Shown: positions 37,527 through 50,472, numbered from the stretch's first letter. The stretch: DNA of 64,000 nucleotides from Pseudomonas sp. GD04019 (GCF_029837695.1 NZ_JAOEEA010000008.1:62001-126000), one strand, 5' to 3'. Made by a program: numbers and translations. Notes: generated by a model from the letters alone, not told the origin.

Positions 37527-37694
37527 TCAGGCCGCGCATTTCAGCAGGGCCATAAAACAAGAAGCCTCCCAGTGGGAGGCTTCGCGGCGGTAGCTGCCTT
37601 TGCCTTTCTTCGGCTGTTCCTGGCGGCTGCGGAACAGTGGCTGGGCGACTATGGACTTGGCCTTGTTCGGCCGCTTGGGGGCTTTCTTGCTCAT
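37527..37694 (-). CDS. arfA: ArfA, alternative ribosome-rescue factor A
   Basis: A 55-codon gene reading MSKKAPKRPNKAKSIVAQPL then FRSRQEQPKKGKGSYRREAS and HWEASCFMALLKCAA. The KxPNKAKSIVAQPLF and PKKGKGSYRR segments match ArfA, which recruits release factor RF2 to stalled ribosomes when tmRNA rescue fails. An intrinsic terminator lies inside the coding region, over codons about 38-48. Most transcripts should therefore end before the stop codon, so ArfA would normally be made from nonstop mRNA, tagged by tmRNA and degraded. The start has AGGACCATTCAG upstream. Confidence 0.93.
   Translation of the reverse strand: MSKKAPKRPNKAKSIVAQPLFRSRQEQPKKGKGSYRREASHWEASCFMALLKCAA
37551..37583 (-). terminator. 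Intragenic terminator within arfA
   Basis: Perfect 10-base arms 37561-37570 and 37574-37583 with a 3-base loop. On the minus strand they are followed by TTGTTTTAT. It is placed so that transcripts stop before the arfA stop codon (37527-37529). Confidence 0.85.
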
Positions 37695-37832
37695 CTGAAT
37701 GGTCCTCGTACGCCCGCGGGATTGCGAGCGGCGCGGACTATGCGCCGATGGTTAAAAAATGTCCAGCGATGCGGTTTGCTCGTAGGGCGGACTTCACGAG
37801 CGGGGCTTTGGCGTACTGCCTGCGGAGGGTTT

Positions 37833-37944
37833 GTAGGGTGGATAACGCGAAGCTTATCCACCGGGACATAACGGCGACACCGCGCTCAGGGCGCGCCCGG
37901 GCTGTGCCCGATGGTGGAAAACGCGGCGCGGTTTTCCACCCTAC
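37833..37944. repeat. Double family D palindromic repeat upstream of arfA
   Basis: GTAGGGTGGATAACGCGAAGC...TTATCCACC is followed by GGTGGAAAACGCG...CGCGGTTTTCCACCCTAC. The two palindromes bracket a GC-rich core. Related to 19672-19733. The stretch 37695-37970 otherwise holds only the arfA promoter region. Confidence 0.8.
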
Positions 37945-37970
37945 ATGGAGTTCTGCCTGCCGGGAGAGCG

Positions 37971-39005
37971 CTATTCGCTGAGCGGCAGGCGTTGGCCGGC
38001 CATCAGCAGGGCCAGACGCGCCAGGCTGCTCCAGGGATCGCCGGCGGCCTGGCCCTTGACCTGGGCGTCGATGCGCTGGGCGTCGATCAGCAGTTGGTTC
38101 CAGCGTGCGGCGGTGTGACGCTGCACGGCCTTGCTGATCAGCGGGCGGCGCTTGTCCCAGATCGGCGGCCGGGCGCTGGCGAAGGCCTTCTCCAGGGGAA
38201 TGCCCTGGCTGAACTGCAGGGCGATGCCGGCCAGCTGGCGCAGCTCGCGGGCCAGCATAACCACGATGAACAGCGACTCCACTCCCTCGCCGCGCAGGCC
38301 TTCGAGCATGCGCAGGGCGTGGGCGGCCTCGCCGTTGAGCACGGCGTCGATCAGGCCGAACACGTCATAGCGGGCGCTGTCGGCCACCGCTGCCTGCACG
38401 GTGCCGGCGTCGATCTGGTTGCCTTCGGCGAGCAGCTTGAGCTTCTCGATCTCTTGCGCGGCGGCCAGCAGGTTGCCTTCCACTCGCGCGGCGATCAGCT
38501 CCACCGCTTCCTGGGTGGCGGCCAGGCCGGCCTGGGACAGGCGCTGGCGAATCCAGCTGGGCAGCTGGCTGGCCTCGATCGGCCAGATCTGCAGGAACTG
38601 GCTGTGCTGGCCCTCGATCAGGGCCTTGGCCCACTTGGTCTTCTGCGTGCTGCCGTCGAGCTTGGGCAGGCTGATCAGCAGCACCGTGTCTTCCGGCGGT
38701 CGCTCCAGGTATTCGAGGATGGCGGCGGTGCCCTTGTCGCCGGGCTTGCCGTTGGCGATGCGCAGTTCGATCAGGCGCTTCTCGGCGAACAGCGACAGGC
38801 TGGCACCGGCCTCATAGAGCTGGCCCCAGTCGAAGCTGGCCTCGGCATGGAATACCGTGCGCTCGCTGAAACCCTGCTGGCGGGTGGCGGCACGGATGGC
38901 GTCCTCGGCCTCCTGGCACAGCAGCGGCTCGTCACCGCTGACCACGTAGACCGGGGCCAGGCCGCCTTGCAGGTGTTTGCCGAGTTGCGCGGGATTCAGT
39001 TTCAT
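37971..39005 (-). CDS. holA: DNA polymerase III subunit delta
   Basis: A 344-residue clamp-loader subunit that opens the beta sliding clamp. It begins MKLNPAQLGKHLQGGLAPVYVVSGDEPLLCQEAEDAIR and keeps the degenerate AAA+ fold with SLSLFAEKRLIELR and the three-domain length. It is downstream of lptE on the same strand, in the conserved leuS-lptE-holA order. Confidence 0.95.
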   Translation of the reverse strand: MKLNPAQLGKHLQGGLAPVYVVSGDEPLLCQEAEDAIRAATRQQGFSERTVFHAEASFDWGQLYEAGASLSLFAEKRLIELRIANGKPGDKGTAAILEYLERPPEDTVLLISLPKLDGSTQKTKWAKALIEGQHSQFLQIWPIEASQLPSWIRQRLSQAGLAATQEAVELIAARVEGNLLAAAQEIEKLKLLAEGNQIDAGTVQAAVADSARYDVFGLIDAVLNGEAAHALRMLEGLRGEGVESLFIVVMLARELRQLAGIALQFSQGIPLEKAFASARPPIWDKRRPLISKAVQRHTAARWNQLLIDAQRIDAQVKGQAAGDPWSSLARLALLMAGQRLPLSE

Positions 39006-39059
39006 CGAGAGTTGGGCGTCGTCGCTTGTGAAAAGGGCCGGTTGCCCGGCCCTCTCGTC

Positions 39060-39668
39060 TTACTGCTTGATCGGCAGCTGGATCGGCGACTGCAGCGGCG
39101 CCGATTCCTGCTCGGCGCGGCGGGCGGCCGCGGCGGCTTCCGCTTCCGCCTGGGCGCGGGCCTCGGCTTCCTGCTGCAGCTGCTCCAGCTGGGCCGGGGT
39201 CAGCAGTTGCAGGCGCAGGGACATCTGCTGGATCAGCTCGCGGCGCATTTCCTGGCGCAGCTGGGCGGATTCCTGGCCGGAGCCGATCAGGTTGTTCTCG
39301 TCGTGCACGTAGACGCTCTGCACTTCCAGCTTGTCGCTGAGCAGCAGCAGATTCTTCTCGCCGCGGATCTCGTAGTCGAGGTGGGTGGTCAGCTCGTACT
39401 CGGCGCTGCGGGCGCTGCTGGTGACGCTGGCGGTGCGCTGGGTTTCCTGCTCGTTGGCCAGGAACAGGCGGTAGGGCGCGCCGTTGTGCACCTTCACGCC
39501 GCTGTTTTCCAGCAGCTGCTTCAGTTGCTTGGCGGTTTCGCCGTAGGCGTTGCGCGCCTGCAGGTCGATTTCCTTGAGGGCGAACTCGGCGGTGCCGGTA
39601 CCGCGCAGCTGGAAGCCGCAGGCGCTGAGCAGGACGGCCAGACCGATTACCACCAGATTCCGTTTCAT
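39060..39668 (-). CDS. lptE: LPS-assembly lipoprotein LptE
   Basis: About 202 residues. Signal peptide with lipobox [11 protein letters not shown] (lipidated Cys about residue 17), then the LptE fold that plugs the LptD barrel and inserts LPS in the outer membrane. The C-terminal 45 residues are an Ala/Glu/Gln-rich helix ([21 protein letters not shown]) ending in a Pro-rich tail. Two adjacent ATG codons (39671 and 39668) are possible starts. Confidence 0.93.
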   Translation of the reverse strand: MKRNLVVIGLAVLLSACGFQLRGTGTAEFALKEIDLQARNAYGETAKQLKQLLENSGVKVHNGAPYRLFLANEQETQRTASVTSSARSAEYELTTHLDYEIRGEKNLLLLSDKLEVQSVYVHDENNLIGSGQESAQLRQEMRRELIQQMSLRLQLLTPAQLEQLQQEAEARAQAEAEAAAAARRAEQESAPLQSPIQLPIKQ

Positions 39669-39744
39669 CATTCTCTTCTATCCCCTTGGAGAGTCACGGC
39701 GCCACGCAGGCATGGCGCCGAGCTTAATCAGTTGGCGAGCGTTT

Positions 39745-42999
<3,255 letters not shown>

Positions 43000-43023
43000 T
43001 CTTCGCGGGCACTGGAGGTGCCC

Positions 43024-43791
43024 ATGGAACTGCGCTTTATCCTCAAACAACTGATTCTTCCCCCTGGCGGCCTGATGCTGCTGATCCTGCTGGCTTGGCT
43101 GTTATGGGCCTGGGCGGGGCGGCCGCGGCTGGCCGTGTTGTGCCTGCTGTTTGGTCTGGGCGGTTTGTGGCTGCTGAGCCTGCCGGTGGTGATGGAGTGG
43201 TCGGCGCGGCTGCTGGAGCGCGAGCCGGCGCTGGCCGAGGCGCAGTGGGCCGGGTTGGCGCGGCGGGCCGAGGTGATCGTGGTGCTGGGCTCGGGGCGCG
43301 AAGAGGCCGATCCGGCCTGGGGCAGCGACCAGCCCAGCGGCACGGCCATCGAGCGTTTGCGCTACGCGGCGCGGTTGCATCGGGCCTCCGGCTTGCCGCT
43401 GCTGATCAGTGGCGGCTTGCACTACGGCCAGCCGCCCAGCGAGGCGGCGATGATGGCCGAGGTGCTGCAGCGCGACTTCGCCGTGGCGACCCGTTGGCAG
43501 GAGGAGCGCAGTCGCACCACCTGGGAGAACGCCCAATTCAGTGCCGAGCTACTCAAGGCCCAAGGCGTGAACCGCGTGGTGCTGGTGACCCAGGCGGCGC
43601 ATATGCCACGCTCGCGTTGGTGCTTCGAGCGCGCCGGGCTGGAGGTGGTGACGGCGCCATTGGGCTTCCTCGGCGTACCCAACGAGCGCCCGCTGGGCGG
43701 CTGGCTGCCGGAAGGCAAGGCGCTGTGGCAGAACACCCGGCTGCTCAACGAGGCGATAGGTTTGGCCGTCTATCCGCTGCTCTATCGTTAG
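43024..43791 (+). CDS. YdcF/ElyC-family membrane protein (DUF218)
   Basis: A 255-residue protein. Two N-terminal membrane helices (about residues 13-32 and 37-57) precede a DUF218 domain with EVIVVLGSGREE, GLPLLISGG, ERSRTTWENAQFSAELL and VLVTQAAHMPRSRWCFERAG. ElyC of E. coli has this layout and affects the undecaprenyl carrier and envelope stability; assignment to that exact role is tentative. The ATG at 43024 has GGAGG five bases upstream. Confidence 0.87.
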   Translation: MELRFILKQLILPPGGLMLLILLAWLLWAWAGRPRLAVLCLLFGLGGLWLLSLPVVMEWSARLLEREPALAEAQWAGLARRAEVIVVLGSGREEADPAWGSDQPSGTAIERLRYAARLHRASGLPLLISGGLHYGQPPSEAAMMAEVLQRDFAVATRWQEERSRTTWENAQFSAELLKAQGVNRVVLVTQAAHMPRSRWCFERAGLEVVTAPLGFLGVPNERPLGGWLPEGKALWQNTRLLNEAIGLAVYPLLYR

Positions 43792-43803
43792 GCGCAGTTT
43801 TTT

Positions 43804-43873
43804 TGTGGGAGCGAGCTCTGCTCGCGAACATCGGCAGCCGCGAGGCTCTTCGCGAGCAGAGCTCGCTCCTACA
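43804..43873. repeat. Palindromic repeat, family A
   Basis: Arms 43804-43828 and 43849-43873, 24 of 25 paired, of the GAGCGAGCTCTGCTCGCGAA family. It ends 5 bases before the lnt stop codon, between converging genes. Confidence 0.9.
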
Positions 43874-43878
43874 TGTCT

Positions 43879-45417
43879 TCAGGCGCCCTGCAGGGCCATT
43901 GCGCGACTTTCGCGGCGGCGGGCGACGAAGGCCCAGCCCAGCAGCAGGCTGCACAGCGCGACCAGCGGCCAGGCGCGCCATTGCAGGTAAGGCGTAAGGC
44001 CCTGCATCGGCTGCACTTCGCCGTAGAGAACGGCCTGCTGGAACTGCGGGACCTGCGCGGTGATGCGGCCTTGCGGGTCGATCAGTGCGGTGACGCCATT
44101 GTTGGTGGCGCGGATCATCCAGCGCCCGGCTTCCAGGGCGCGCATCTGCGCCATCTGCAAATGCTGCAGCGGGCCGATGGAGGTGCCGAACCAGGTGTCG
44201 TTGCTTACCGTCAGCAGCAGGTCGCTCTGCGCGGCCAGGCCGGCGGCGAACTCCGGATAGACCACTTCGTAGCAAATGAATGGCGCGATTTTCAGGCCCT
44301 TGGCCTGCAGCGGGCCCTGGTCGGAAGGGCCGCGGGCGAAGTCGGACATGGGCAGGTCGAAGAAGGCGATCAGCCCGCGCAGCAGGTCCTGCAGCGGTAC
44401 GTATTCGCCGAACGGCACCAGCTTCTGCTTGAGGTAAGTGCCTTCGCCCCAGCCGGTCACGGTGATCGCGTTGTAGTAGCGCTTCTCGCCGCGCTCGTTG
44501 CTCTGGCGCACCGGCACACCGGTGATCAGGGTGGCATCGCGGTCCACGGCGACGCGGCCCATCACCTTCAGATAACCCTCGGCGAACTCCTTGAGCACCG
44601 GCACCGCGGTTTCCGGCCAGACGATCAGATCCGCCGGTCTGCTGGCCAGGGTCATGTCGCGGTACAGGGCCAGCTGGGCGTCCAGTTGCTCGGGATCCCA
44701 CTTCATATTCTGTTCGACGTTGCCCTGCAGGGCAGCGACCTTGAGCGGCTCGCCCATGCTGGATGTCCAGGCGTGGTCCTTGAGCGCCAGGCCGGCGATC
44801 CAGGGTGCCAGCAGCAGGACGACGCCGGCGGCCAGGCGCGGTTTGTCGCCCAGCAGGCGCGGCAGATTGACCAGCAGCGCGGCGCTCAGGGCCAGGGTCA
44901 GCGACAGCAACCACATGCCACCGACCGGCGCCAGGCCGGCCAGCGGGCCGTGCAGCTGGCTGTAGCCCGCGTAGAGCCAGGGGAAGCCGGTGAGGAACCA
45001 GCCGCGGAAGGCCTCCTGGGCCAGCCACAGGGAGGCGAAGGCCAGGGCGTCGGTGATCGGCTCGTCGTTGCGGCGCAGCCAGCGGGCCCAGAGCCAGGCG
45101 GGCAGGGCGAAGAACAGGGCGACGCCGGCGCAGAAGCCGAAAGTGAGGAAGCCGGCCAGGGCCGGCGAGGCGGCGCCGTAGTCGTGGATGCTGACGTAGA
45201 TCCAGCTGGTGCCGGCGAGGAACAGGCCGAGGCCGTAGCACCAGCCGCGCAGCAGCGCCTGACGCGGGTTCAGCTCGCGCAGGCCGAGATAGAAGATGGC
45301 GATGGCCAGCAGGGCCAGCGGCCAGATATCGAAGGGGGCCAGGGCCAGGGTGGTGCAGGCGCCGCCGGCCAGGGCCAGCAGGTTGCCCGGCCAGCCGGGT
45401 TGGGTGATCCAGCGCAT
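43879..45417 (-). CDS. lnt: Apolipoprotein N-acyltransferase
   Basis: A 512-residue inner-membrane enzyme that adds the third acyl chain to lipoproteins. Six or more N-terminal helices are followed by a periplasmic nitrilase domain. The catalytic triad is Glu in IVWPETAVPVL, Lys in LKQKLVPFGEYVPL and Cys in PFICYEVVYPE, and a C-terminal helix is present. The lnt-corC-ybeY-phoH order is conserved. A repeat-filled 255-base gap separates lnt from corC. Confidence 0.95.
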   Translation of the reverse strand: MRWITQPGWPGNLLALAGGACTTLALAPFDIWPLALLAIAIFYLGLRELNPRQALLRGWCYGLGLFLAGTSWIYVSIHDYGAASPALAGFLTFGFCAGVALFFALPAWLWARWLRRNDEPITDALAFASLWLAQEAFRGWFLTGFPWLYAGYSQLHGPLAGLAPVGGMWLLSLTLALSAALLVNLPRLLGDKPRLAAGVVLLLAPWIAGLALKDHAWTSSMGEPLKVAALQGNVEQNMKWDPEQLDAQLALYRDMTLASRPADLIVWPETAVPVLKEFAEGYLKVMGRVAVDRDATLITGVPVRQSNERGEKRYYNAITVTGWGEGTYLKQKLVPFGEYVPLQDLLRGLIAFFDLPMSDFARGPSDQGPLQAKGLKIAPFICYEVVYPEFAAGLAAQSDLLLTVSNDTWFGTSIGPLQHLQMAQMRALEAGRWMIRATNNGVTALIDPQGRITAQVPQFQQAVLYGEVQPMQGLTPYLQWRAWPLVALCSLLLGWAFVARRRESRAMALQGA

Positions 45418-45537
45418 CGTGCGTCCTTGATCGGGAATCTGGCGGGCAAGGGTACTGGAAGGGCGGGGAGGCTGGAAGTCGAGCGGCTTGGGAGGGCGAG
45501 GTCGGCATCTCGCCCCTGCGGGGGCGTAGGCTAGAAC

Positions 45538-45597
45538 GTAGCCCGGACTTCAGTCCGGGGCATGGCAGCCTGTTTCCCGGACTGAAGTCCGGGCTAC
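45538..45597. repeat. Palindromic repeat, family C (GTAGCCCGGA type)
   Basis: Left arm 45538-45559 and right arm 45576-45597 are perfect 22-base inverse copies centred on GACTTCAGTC. Similar elements lie at 58943 and 61426. This copy is in the corC-lnt gap. Confidence 0.9.
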
Positions 45598-45626
45598 GAG
45601 CCTATAGCGTGGAGTTGCCTGGGAGG

Positions 45627-45666
45627 CCCTCACCCCCGACCCCTCTCCCGGCGGGAGAGGGGAGGG
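45627..45666. repeat. Family B palindromic repeat
   Basis: CCCCTCTCCCGGCGGGAGAGGGG with a flanking CCCTCACCCC lies 7 bases beyond the corC stop, next to the family C element. It may act as a transcript-stabilising or terminating hairpin for corC. Confidence 0.8.
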
Positions 45667-45672
45667 TTTGAC

Positions 45673-46509
45673 CTAGCGTTCCAGCGGGGTCAGGCGCAAC
45701 AGGTGCACCCGACGGCTGTCGGCGTTGAGTACGCGGAAGCGGTACTCGCCGATCTCGGTCACTTCGTTGCGCTTGGGCAGGTGGCCGAAGGCATTCATCA
45801 CCAGGCCGCCGACGGTGTCGAACTCGCTGTCGGGGAACTCGGTGTCGAAGGTCTGGTTGAAGTTCTCGATCGGCGTCAGCGCCTTGATCAGGAAGTCGCC
45901 GGACGGCAGCGGCTTGATGTAGCTGTCCTCCTCGACGTCGTGCTCGTCCTCGATGTCGCCGACGATCTGCTCCAGCACGTCCTCGATGGTCACCAGGCCG
46001 GCGACGCCGCCGTACTCGTCGATGACCACGGCCATGTGATTGTGGTTGGCGCGGAACTCGCGCAGTAGCACGTTGAGGCGCTTGGACTCCGGCACGAAGG
46101 TGGCCGGGCGCAGCAGATCCTTGATGTTGAACGGCTTGTCGCCACCCAGAATCAGCGGCAGCAGGTCCTTGGCCAGGAGGATGCCGATCACCTCGTCGAG
46201 GCTCTCACCGATCACCGGGTAGCGCGAGTGGGCGGAGTCGATGATGGCCGGGAGGAATTCGGCCGGGTTCTGGCTGGCCTTGATGCTGACCATCTGCGAG
46301 CGCGGCACCATGATGTCGCGCACCTGCAGGTCGGCGACCTGGATGGCGCCCTCGACGATGGTCAGGGCTTCGCTGTCGAGCAGCTTGTTCTGGTGCGCGT
46401 CGCGCAGGACTTCCAGCAGTTCCTGGCGGTTTCTCGGCTCATGAGCAAAAGCCTGGGTCAGCTTGTTGAACCAGGACTTCTGCTCGTTGCTCGATCGGTC
46501 TTCGCTCAT
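45673..46509 (-). CDS. corC: CorC/YbeX CBS-domain protein
   Basis: A 278-residue cytoplasmic protein with paired CBS domains (about residues 65-195: DIMVPRSQMV, SRYPVIGES, AVVIDEYGGVAGLVTIEDVLEQIVGDIEDE) and a C-terminal transporter-associated CorC_HlyC domain. It has no membrane anchor. It is linked to magnesium/cobalt efflux in enterobacteria and is genetically tied to lnt and ybeY. Start ATG at 46509. Confidence 0.94.
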   Translation of the reverse strand: MSEDRSSNEQKSWFNKLTQAFAHEPRNRQELLEVLRDAHQNKLLDSEALTIVEGAIQVADLQVRDIMVPRSQMVSIKASQNPAEFLPAIIDSAHSRYPVIGESLDEVIGILLAKDLLPLILGGDKPFNIKDLLRPATFVPESKRLNVLLREFRANHNHMAVVIDEYGGVAGLVTIEDVLEQIVGDIEDEHDVEEDSYIKPLPSGDFLIKALTPIENFNQTFDTEFPDSEFDTVGGLVMNAFGHLPKRNEVTEIGEYRFRVLNADSRRVHLLRLTPLER

Positions 46510-46536
46510 GGTGTTTCTCGAGGCCTTCTCTGGCAG

Positions 46537-46995
46537 TTATTCGTCGGCGGCGTAGGGGTCGGGGTGGCCCAGTTCGGCCAGCAATTCCCGTTCCAGCGCT
46601 TCCATTTCCTCGGCTTCCTCATCTTCGAGATGATCGTAGCCGAGCAGGTGCAGGCAGCCGTGGATGACCAGGTGCGCCCAGTGCGCCTCCGGCGTCTTGC
46701 CCTGTTCGCGGGCCTCGCGCTCGACCACCGGCACGCAGATCACCAGGTCGCCGAGCAGCGGTATGTCGAGGAATTCCTCCGGCACGTCGGCCGGGAAGGA
46801 CAGCACGTTGGTGGCGTAGTCCTTGTGCCGCCAAGTGTGGTTCAGCTCGCGGCCCTCGGCCTCGTCGACCAGGCGGATGGTCATTTCCGAGTCGGCCTTG
46901 CGCTGACGCAGGGCCAGCTCGCACCAGCGGCGCAGCTGCGCCTCGCTGGGCAGGTCGGTGGCGCTGGAGGCGTTCTGCAGGTCCAGTTCAAGCAT
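46537..46995 (-). CDS. ybeY: Endoribonuclease YbeY
   Basis: A 152-residue metal-dependent RNase for 16S rRNA 3' maturation and ribosome quality control. The zinc motif [11 protein letters not shown] is intact, and [11 protein letters not shown] and LGDLVIC are family motifs. Its start overlaps the phoH end by 8 bases. Confidence 0.96.
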   Translation of the reverse strand: MLELDLQNASSATDLPSEAQLRRWCELALRQRKADSEMTIRLVDEAEGRELNHTWRHKDYATNVLSFPADVPEEFLDIPLLGDLVICVPVVEREAREQGKTPEAHWAHLVIHGCLHLLGYDHLEDEEAEEMEALERELLAELGHPDPYAADE

Positions 46996-47980
46996 CGCGC
47001 GGGCTGTCCTTGCCGGGCTGGCGCTCTTCGAAGCGCTCGTAGGCCTCGACGATGCGCTGCACCAGGGGGTGGCGCACCACGTCCTTGGGCTTGAAGTGGG
47101 TGAAGCTGATACCCGGCACGTCCTTCAGCACTTCCATCACGTGGCTGAGGCCGGACTTGGTGCCGCGCGGCAGGTCGACCTGGGTGACGTCGCCGGTGAT
47201 CACGGCGGTGGAGCCGAAACCGATACGGGTGAGGAACATCTTCATCTGTTCGAGGGTGGTGTTCTGACTCTCGTCGAGAATGATGAAGCTGTTGTTAAGG
47301 GTGCGGCCGCGCATGTAGGCCAGCGGGGCGATCTCGATCACCTGCTTCTCGATCAGCTTGGCCACGTTGTCGAAGCCGAGCATCTCGTACAGCGCGTCGT
47401 ACAGCGGGCGCAGGTAGGGGTCGATCTTCTGCGCGAGGTCGCCGGGGAGGAAGCCGAGCTTCTCGCCGGCCTCGACCGCCGGACGCACCAGGAGGATGCG
47501 TCGCACCTGTTCGCGCTCCAGGGCGTCCACCGCGCAGGCCACGGCCAGGTAGGTCTTGCCGGTGCCGGCCGGGCCGATGCCGAAGTTGATGTCGTTGTCG
47601 AGGATGGCCTTGACGTAGCGCTGCTGGTTGGCGCCGCGCGGCTTGATCGCGCCCTTCTTGGTGCGCAGGGTCACGCCGGCGTCGGCCTTGCCGCTGTCCA
47701 GCGCTTCCAGGCCGGACTCCTGCAGGTACAGGTGGATCATCTCCGGCGACAGCTCGGCGCTCTTGGTCTCGCGGTACAGGCGGCGCAGCAGGTTCTCGGC
47801 GGACTGGGTGTGCTTGCTCGGACCGACCAGTTCGAACTGGTTGCCGCGATTGCGGATCTCGATGGCCAGGCGCTGTTCGATCAGGCGCAGGTGCTCGTCG
47901 AATTGCCCGCAGAGGTTGGCGAAGCGGCGTGCTTCGTAGGGTTCGAGGGTGAAACGATGCGGTTCTATGGGAGCGTTCAA
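46988..47980 (-). CDS. ybeZ: PhoH-like ATPase (YbeZ)
   Basis: A 330-residue cytoplasmic ATPase. Walker A is [11 protein letters not shown] and Walker B is [26 protein letters not shown] is the PhoH signature. An N-terminal KH-like/PhoH-associated segment occupies about residues 1-110. It acts with YbeY in rRNA metabolism in other proteobacteria. It is translated just upstream of ybeY. Confidence 0.95.
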   Translation of the reverse strand: MNAPIEPHRFTLEPYEARRFANLCGQFDEHLRLIEQRLAIEIRNRGNQFELVGPSKHTQSAENLLRRLYRETKSAELSPEMIHLYLQESGLEALDSGKADAGVTLRTKKGAIKPRGANQQRYVKAILDNDINFGIGPAGTGKTYLAVACAVDALEREQVRRILLVRPAVEAGEKLGFLPGDLAQKIDPYLRPLYDALYEMLGFDNVAKLIEKQVIEIAPLAYMRGRTLNNSFIILDESQNTTLEQMKMFLTRIGFGSTAVITGDVTQVDLPRGTKSGLSHVMEVLKDVPGISFTHFKPKDVVRHPLVQRIVEAYERFEERQPGKDSPRDA

Positions 47981-48032
47981 TGGGGTCCGGTTGCCGCTGT
48001 GCGGCGGGAGTGATGATCGAAGGATAACCCCA

Positions 48033-48060
48033 GGCGCCCGAGGGCGAAAGTTCGGGCGCC
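48033..48060 (-). terminator. Hairpin between miaB and ybeZ
   Basis: A perfect 9-base stem GGCGCCCGA/TCGGGCGCC with a 10-base loop lies 18 bases after the miaB stop. The minus-strand side lacks a T run, so it is either a weak terminator or a processing hairpin. Confidence 0.4.
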
Positions 48061-48077
48061 CGGCAATCGGCTAGCCG

Positions 48078-49406
48078 TTAGTCGATAAGGGTGCCGCGCA
48101 GCGAGTTGGGCAGTGCCTCGTCGATTTCCACGTCGACGAACTGGCCGATCAGGCGCGGGTTGTCGCAGCGGAAGTTGACGATGCGGTTGTTCTCGGTGCG
48201 GCCTTGCAGCTGGCCCGGGTCACGCTTGGCGTAGTCGGTGACGAGGATGCGCTGGCGGGTGCCGACCATCCGTCGACTGATCTCGAAGCCCTGCTGGTTG
48301 AGGCGGCCGTTGAGGGTCAGCAGGCGCTGCTTCTTCACCTCGTCCGGGGTGTCGTCCACCAGGTCGGCGGCCGGGGTGCCCGGGCGCGAGCTGTAGATGA
48401 AGGAGAAGGAGAAGTCGAAGCCGACGTCCTCGATCAGCTTCATGGTCTGCTCGAAGTCCTTCTCGGTCTCGCCGGGGAAGCCGACGATGAAGTCCGAGCT
48501 GATGCAGATGTCCGGCACCGCCGCCTTCAGCTTGCGGATGCGTGACTTGTACTCGAGCGCCGTGTGGTTGCGCTTCATCGCCGACAGCACGCGGTCCGAG
48601 CCGGACTGCACCGGCAGGTGGAGGAACTTCACCAGCTGCGGGATATCGGCGTGGGCCTGGATGATGGCGTCGGAGAACTCCAGCGGGTGGCTGGTGGTGT
48701 AGCGGATGCGCTCGATGCCGTCGATGGTCGCCACCGCGTAGAGCAGGTCGGCGAAGTCGGCGATGTCGCCGTCCGGGGTCGCGCCGCGGAAGCCGTTGAC
48801 GTTCTGCCCGAGCAGAGTCACTTCCTTGACGCCTTTCTCGGCCAGCTGGGTGATTTCCAGCAGTACGTCGCCCAGCGGGCGGCTGACTTCCTCGCCACGG
48901 GTGTAGGGCACCACGCAGAAGGTGCAGTACTTGCTGCAGCCTTCCATCACCGAGACGAAGGCGCTGGGGCCGTCGACGCGCGGCTCGGGCAGGCGGTCGA
49001 ACTTCTCGATCTCGGGGAAGCTGATGTCGATCTGCGCCTTCTTGGTGCTGCGCGCGGCGTCGATCATTTCCGGCAGACGGTGCAGGGTCTGCGGGCCGAA
49101 CACCACGTCGACATAGGGCGCGCGGTCGCGGATGGCGGCGCCTTCCTGACTGGCCACACAGCCGCCGACGCCGATCACCAGGTTGGGATTCTCCTGCTTC
49201 AGGGCACGCCAGCCGCCCAGCTTGGAAAACACCTTCTCCTGGGCTTTTTCGCGAATCGAGCAGGTATTCAGCAGGATCACGTCGGCTTCCGCCGGGTTTT
49301 CCGTGACTTCAAGGGCCTGGTGTTCACCCAGCAAGTCGACCATGCGCGAGCTGTCGTACTCGTTCATCTGGCAACCGTGGGTCTCGATATAAAGCTTCTT
49401 GGCCAT
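48078..49406 (-). CDS. miaB: tRNA-2-methylthio-N6-dimethylallyladenosine synthase
   Basis: A 442-residue radical-SAM methylthiotransferase acting on A37 of tRNAs reading UNN codons. The N-terminal domain binds the second cluster ([23 protein letters not shown]). The radical-SAM motif is CSKYCTFC and a C-terminal TRAM domain is present ([25 protein letters not shown] region). The ATG at 49406 gives [15 protein letters not shown]. Confidence 0.97.
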   Translation of the reverse strand: MAKKLYIETHGCQMNEYDSSRMVDLLGEHQALEVTENPAEADVILLNTCSIREKAQEKVFSKLGGWRALKQENPNLVIGVGGCVASQEGAAIRDRAPYVDVVFGPQTLHRLPEMIDAARSTKKAQIDISFPEIEKFDRLPEPRVDGPSAFVSVMEGCSKYCTFCVVPYTRGEEVSRPLGDVLLEITQLAEKGVKEVTLLGQNVNGFRGATPDGDIADFADLLYAVATIDGIERIRYTTSHPLEFSDAIIQAHADIPQLVKFLHLPVQSGSDRVLSAMKRNHTALEYKSRIRKLKAAVPDICISSDFIVGFPGETEKDFEQTMKLIEDVGFDFSFSFIYSSRPGTPAADLVDDTPDEVKKQRLLTLNGRLNQQGFEISRRMVGTRQRILVTDYAKRDPGQLQGRTENNRIVNFRCDNPRLIGQFVDVEIDEALPNSLRGTLID

Positions 49407-49537
49407 CTGCGTGCGTCGGGCTGTTCGGATTGGACCGCGCATTATAGGGGGCGGTCAGCGGCGTTCCTAGCGTTGCCTGTCCGGGCGCTGGTAAGATTCG
49501 CGCCCTCGATTTCCAGCCGTCCTCTATCCTCCTTCCT

Positions 49538-49861
49538 ATGAGCAAGCGCGAACCCATCTACAAGGTGATTTTCCTCAACCAGGGCCAGGTGTACGAGATG
49601 TACGCCAAGCAGATCTACCAGAGCGATCTGTGGGGCTTCCTGGAGGTGGAGGAGTTCGTCTTCGGCGAGCGTACCCAGGTAGTGGTCGACCCCAGCGAGG
49701 AAAAGCTCAAGGCGCAGTTCGAGGGTGTGGTACGCAGCTTCGTGCCGATGCATTCGATCGTGCGCATCGACGAGGTCGAGCGCCTGGGCACACCGAAGAT
49801 CAGCGAGGCCAGGGGCGGGGGCAATGTGATGCCGTTCCCCATGCCGATGCCGGAGAAGTAG
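49538..49861 (+). CDS. DUF1820 family protein
   Basis: A 107-residue soluble protein. Conserved features are YKVIFLNQGQVYEMYAKQIYQS, WGFLEVEEFVFGE and a Pro/Met-rich tail NVMPFPMPMPEK. It is divergent from miaB, a common gammaproteobacterial arrangement. Function unknown. Confidence 0.85.
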   Translation: MSKREPIYKVIFLNQGQVYEMYAKQIYQSDLWGFLEVEEFVFGERTQVVVDPSEEKLKAQFEGVVRSFVPMHSIVRIDEVERLGTPKISEARGGGNVMPFPMPMPEK

Positions 49862-49872
49862 GCGGGTTTGCC

Positions 49873-50472
49873 TTAAGGGGCGAAGGCCGGGGCCTGCGGG
49901 CCGATGCTGGTTCCCGGTGCGCTCGGGGGGCTGAAGCCGGACGGCGCGCCACTGTCGATGTGCTGCAGCTCCAGCAGGTAGCTGCGGAAGATCTGCCCCA
50001 GCACCTGGCTGGCGGCCTGCAACTCCTCACGCTGCATGCGCTCGGCCACCTGGTCGGCGCTGTCCATCGCCTCGTCCGAGCCGTTCACCGCCGCCATCTT
50101 CAGCACGATGTAGGCCTGCACGTTGTTGGCCGGTACGCCTTCGCCATGGAAGAACATGTTGCCCAGGCGCAGCTGGGCCTGGGCGTTGCCCTGCAGGGAG
50201 GATTGTTCGAACCAGTGCAGGGCCTGGGGCAGGTCGCGCGGGGTGCGCTTACCGTCGTAGAAGAATTCGCCGAGTTCGAGCTGGGCCTGTGTATCGCCCT
50301 GCTTGGCCATTTCCTGGCAGGCGGCGAGGGCCTGGGGCAGTTCTTCGGGGGAGGCGTTCAGCGAGCAGCGCCCGATGGCGGGCACCAGCAGGGAGTTGTC
50401 GCCCGCGCTGGCGAGCAGCGGAGCAACGAGCGACAGGCAGCCCAGGATCAGGGTGCGGCCGGTGCGATTCAT
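49873..50472 (-). CDS. Exported Sel1/TPR-like repeat protein
   Basis: A 199-residue protein. An N-terminal signal (GCLSLVAPLLASAGD) precedes two Sel1-type repeats, GDTQAQLELGEFFYDGKRTPRD and GNAQAQLRLGNMFFHGEGVP, then a helical region and a Pro-rich tail. Such repeats mediate protein contacts; no partner is evident. It converges with the DUF1820 gene. Confidence 0.82.
   Translation of the reverse strand: MNRTGRTLILGCLSLVAPLLASAGDNSLLVPAIGRCSLNASPEELPQALAACQEMAKQGDTQAQLELGEFFYDGKRTPRDLPQALHWFEQSSLQGNAQAQLRLGNMFFHGEGVPANNVQAYIVLKMAAVNGSDEAMDSADQVAERMQREELQAASQVLGQIFRSYLLELQHIDSGAPSGFSPPSAPGTSIGPQAPAFAP

Noticed and set aside
45538..45666. Adjacent palindromes considered as a CRISPR array
   Set aside because: Two unrelated REP-type palindromes, no regularly spaced direct repeats, no spacers and no cas genes.
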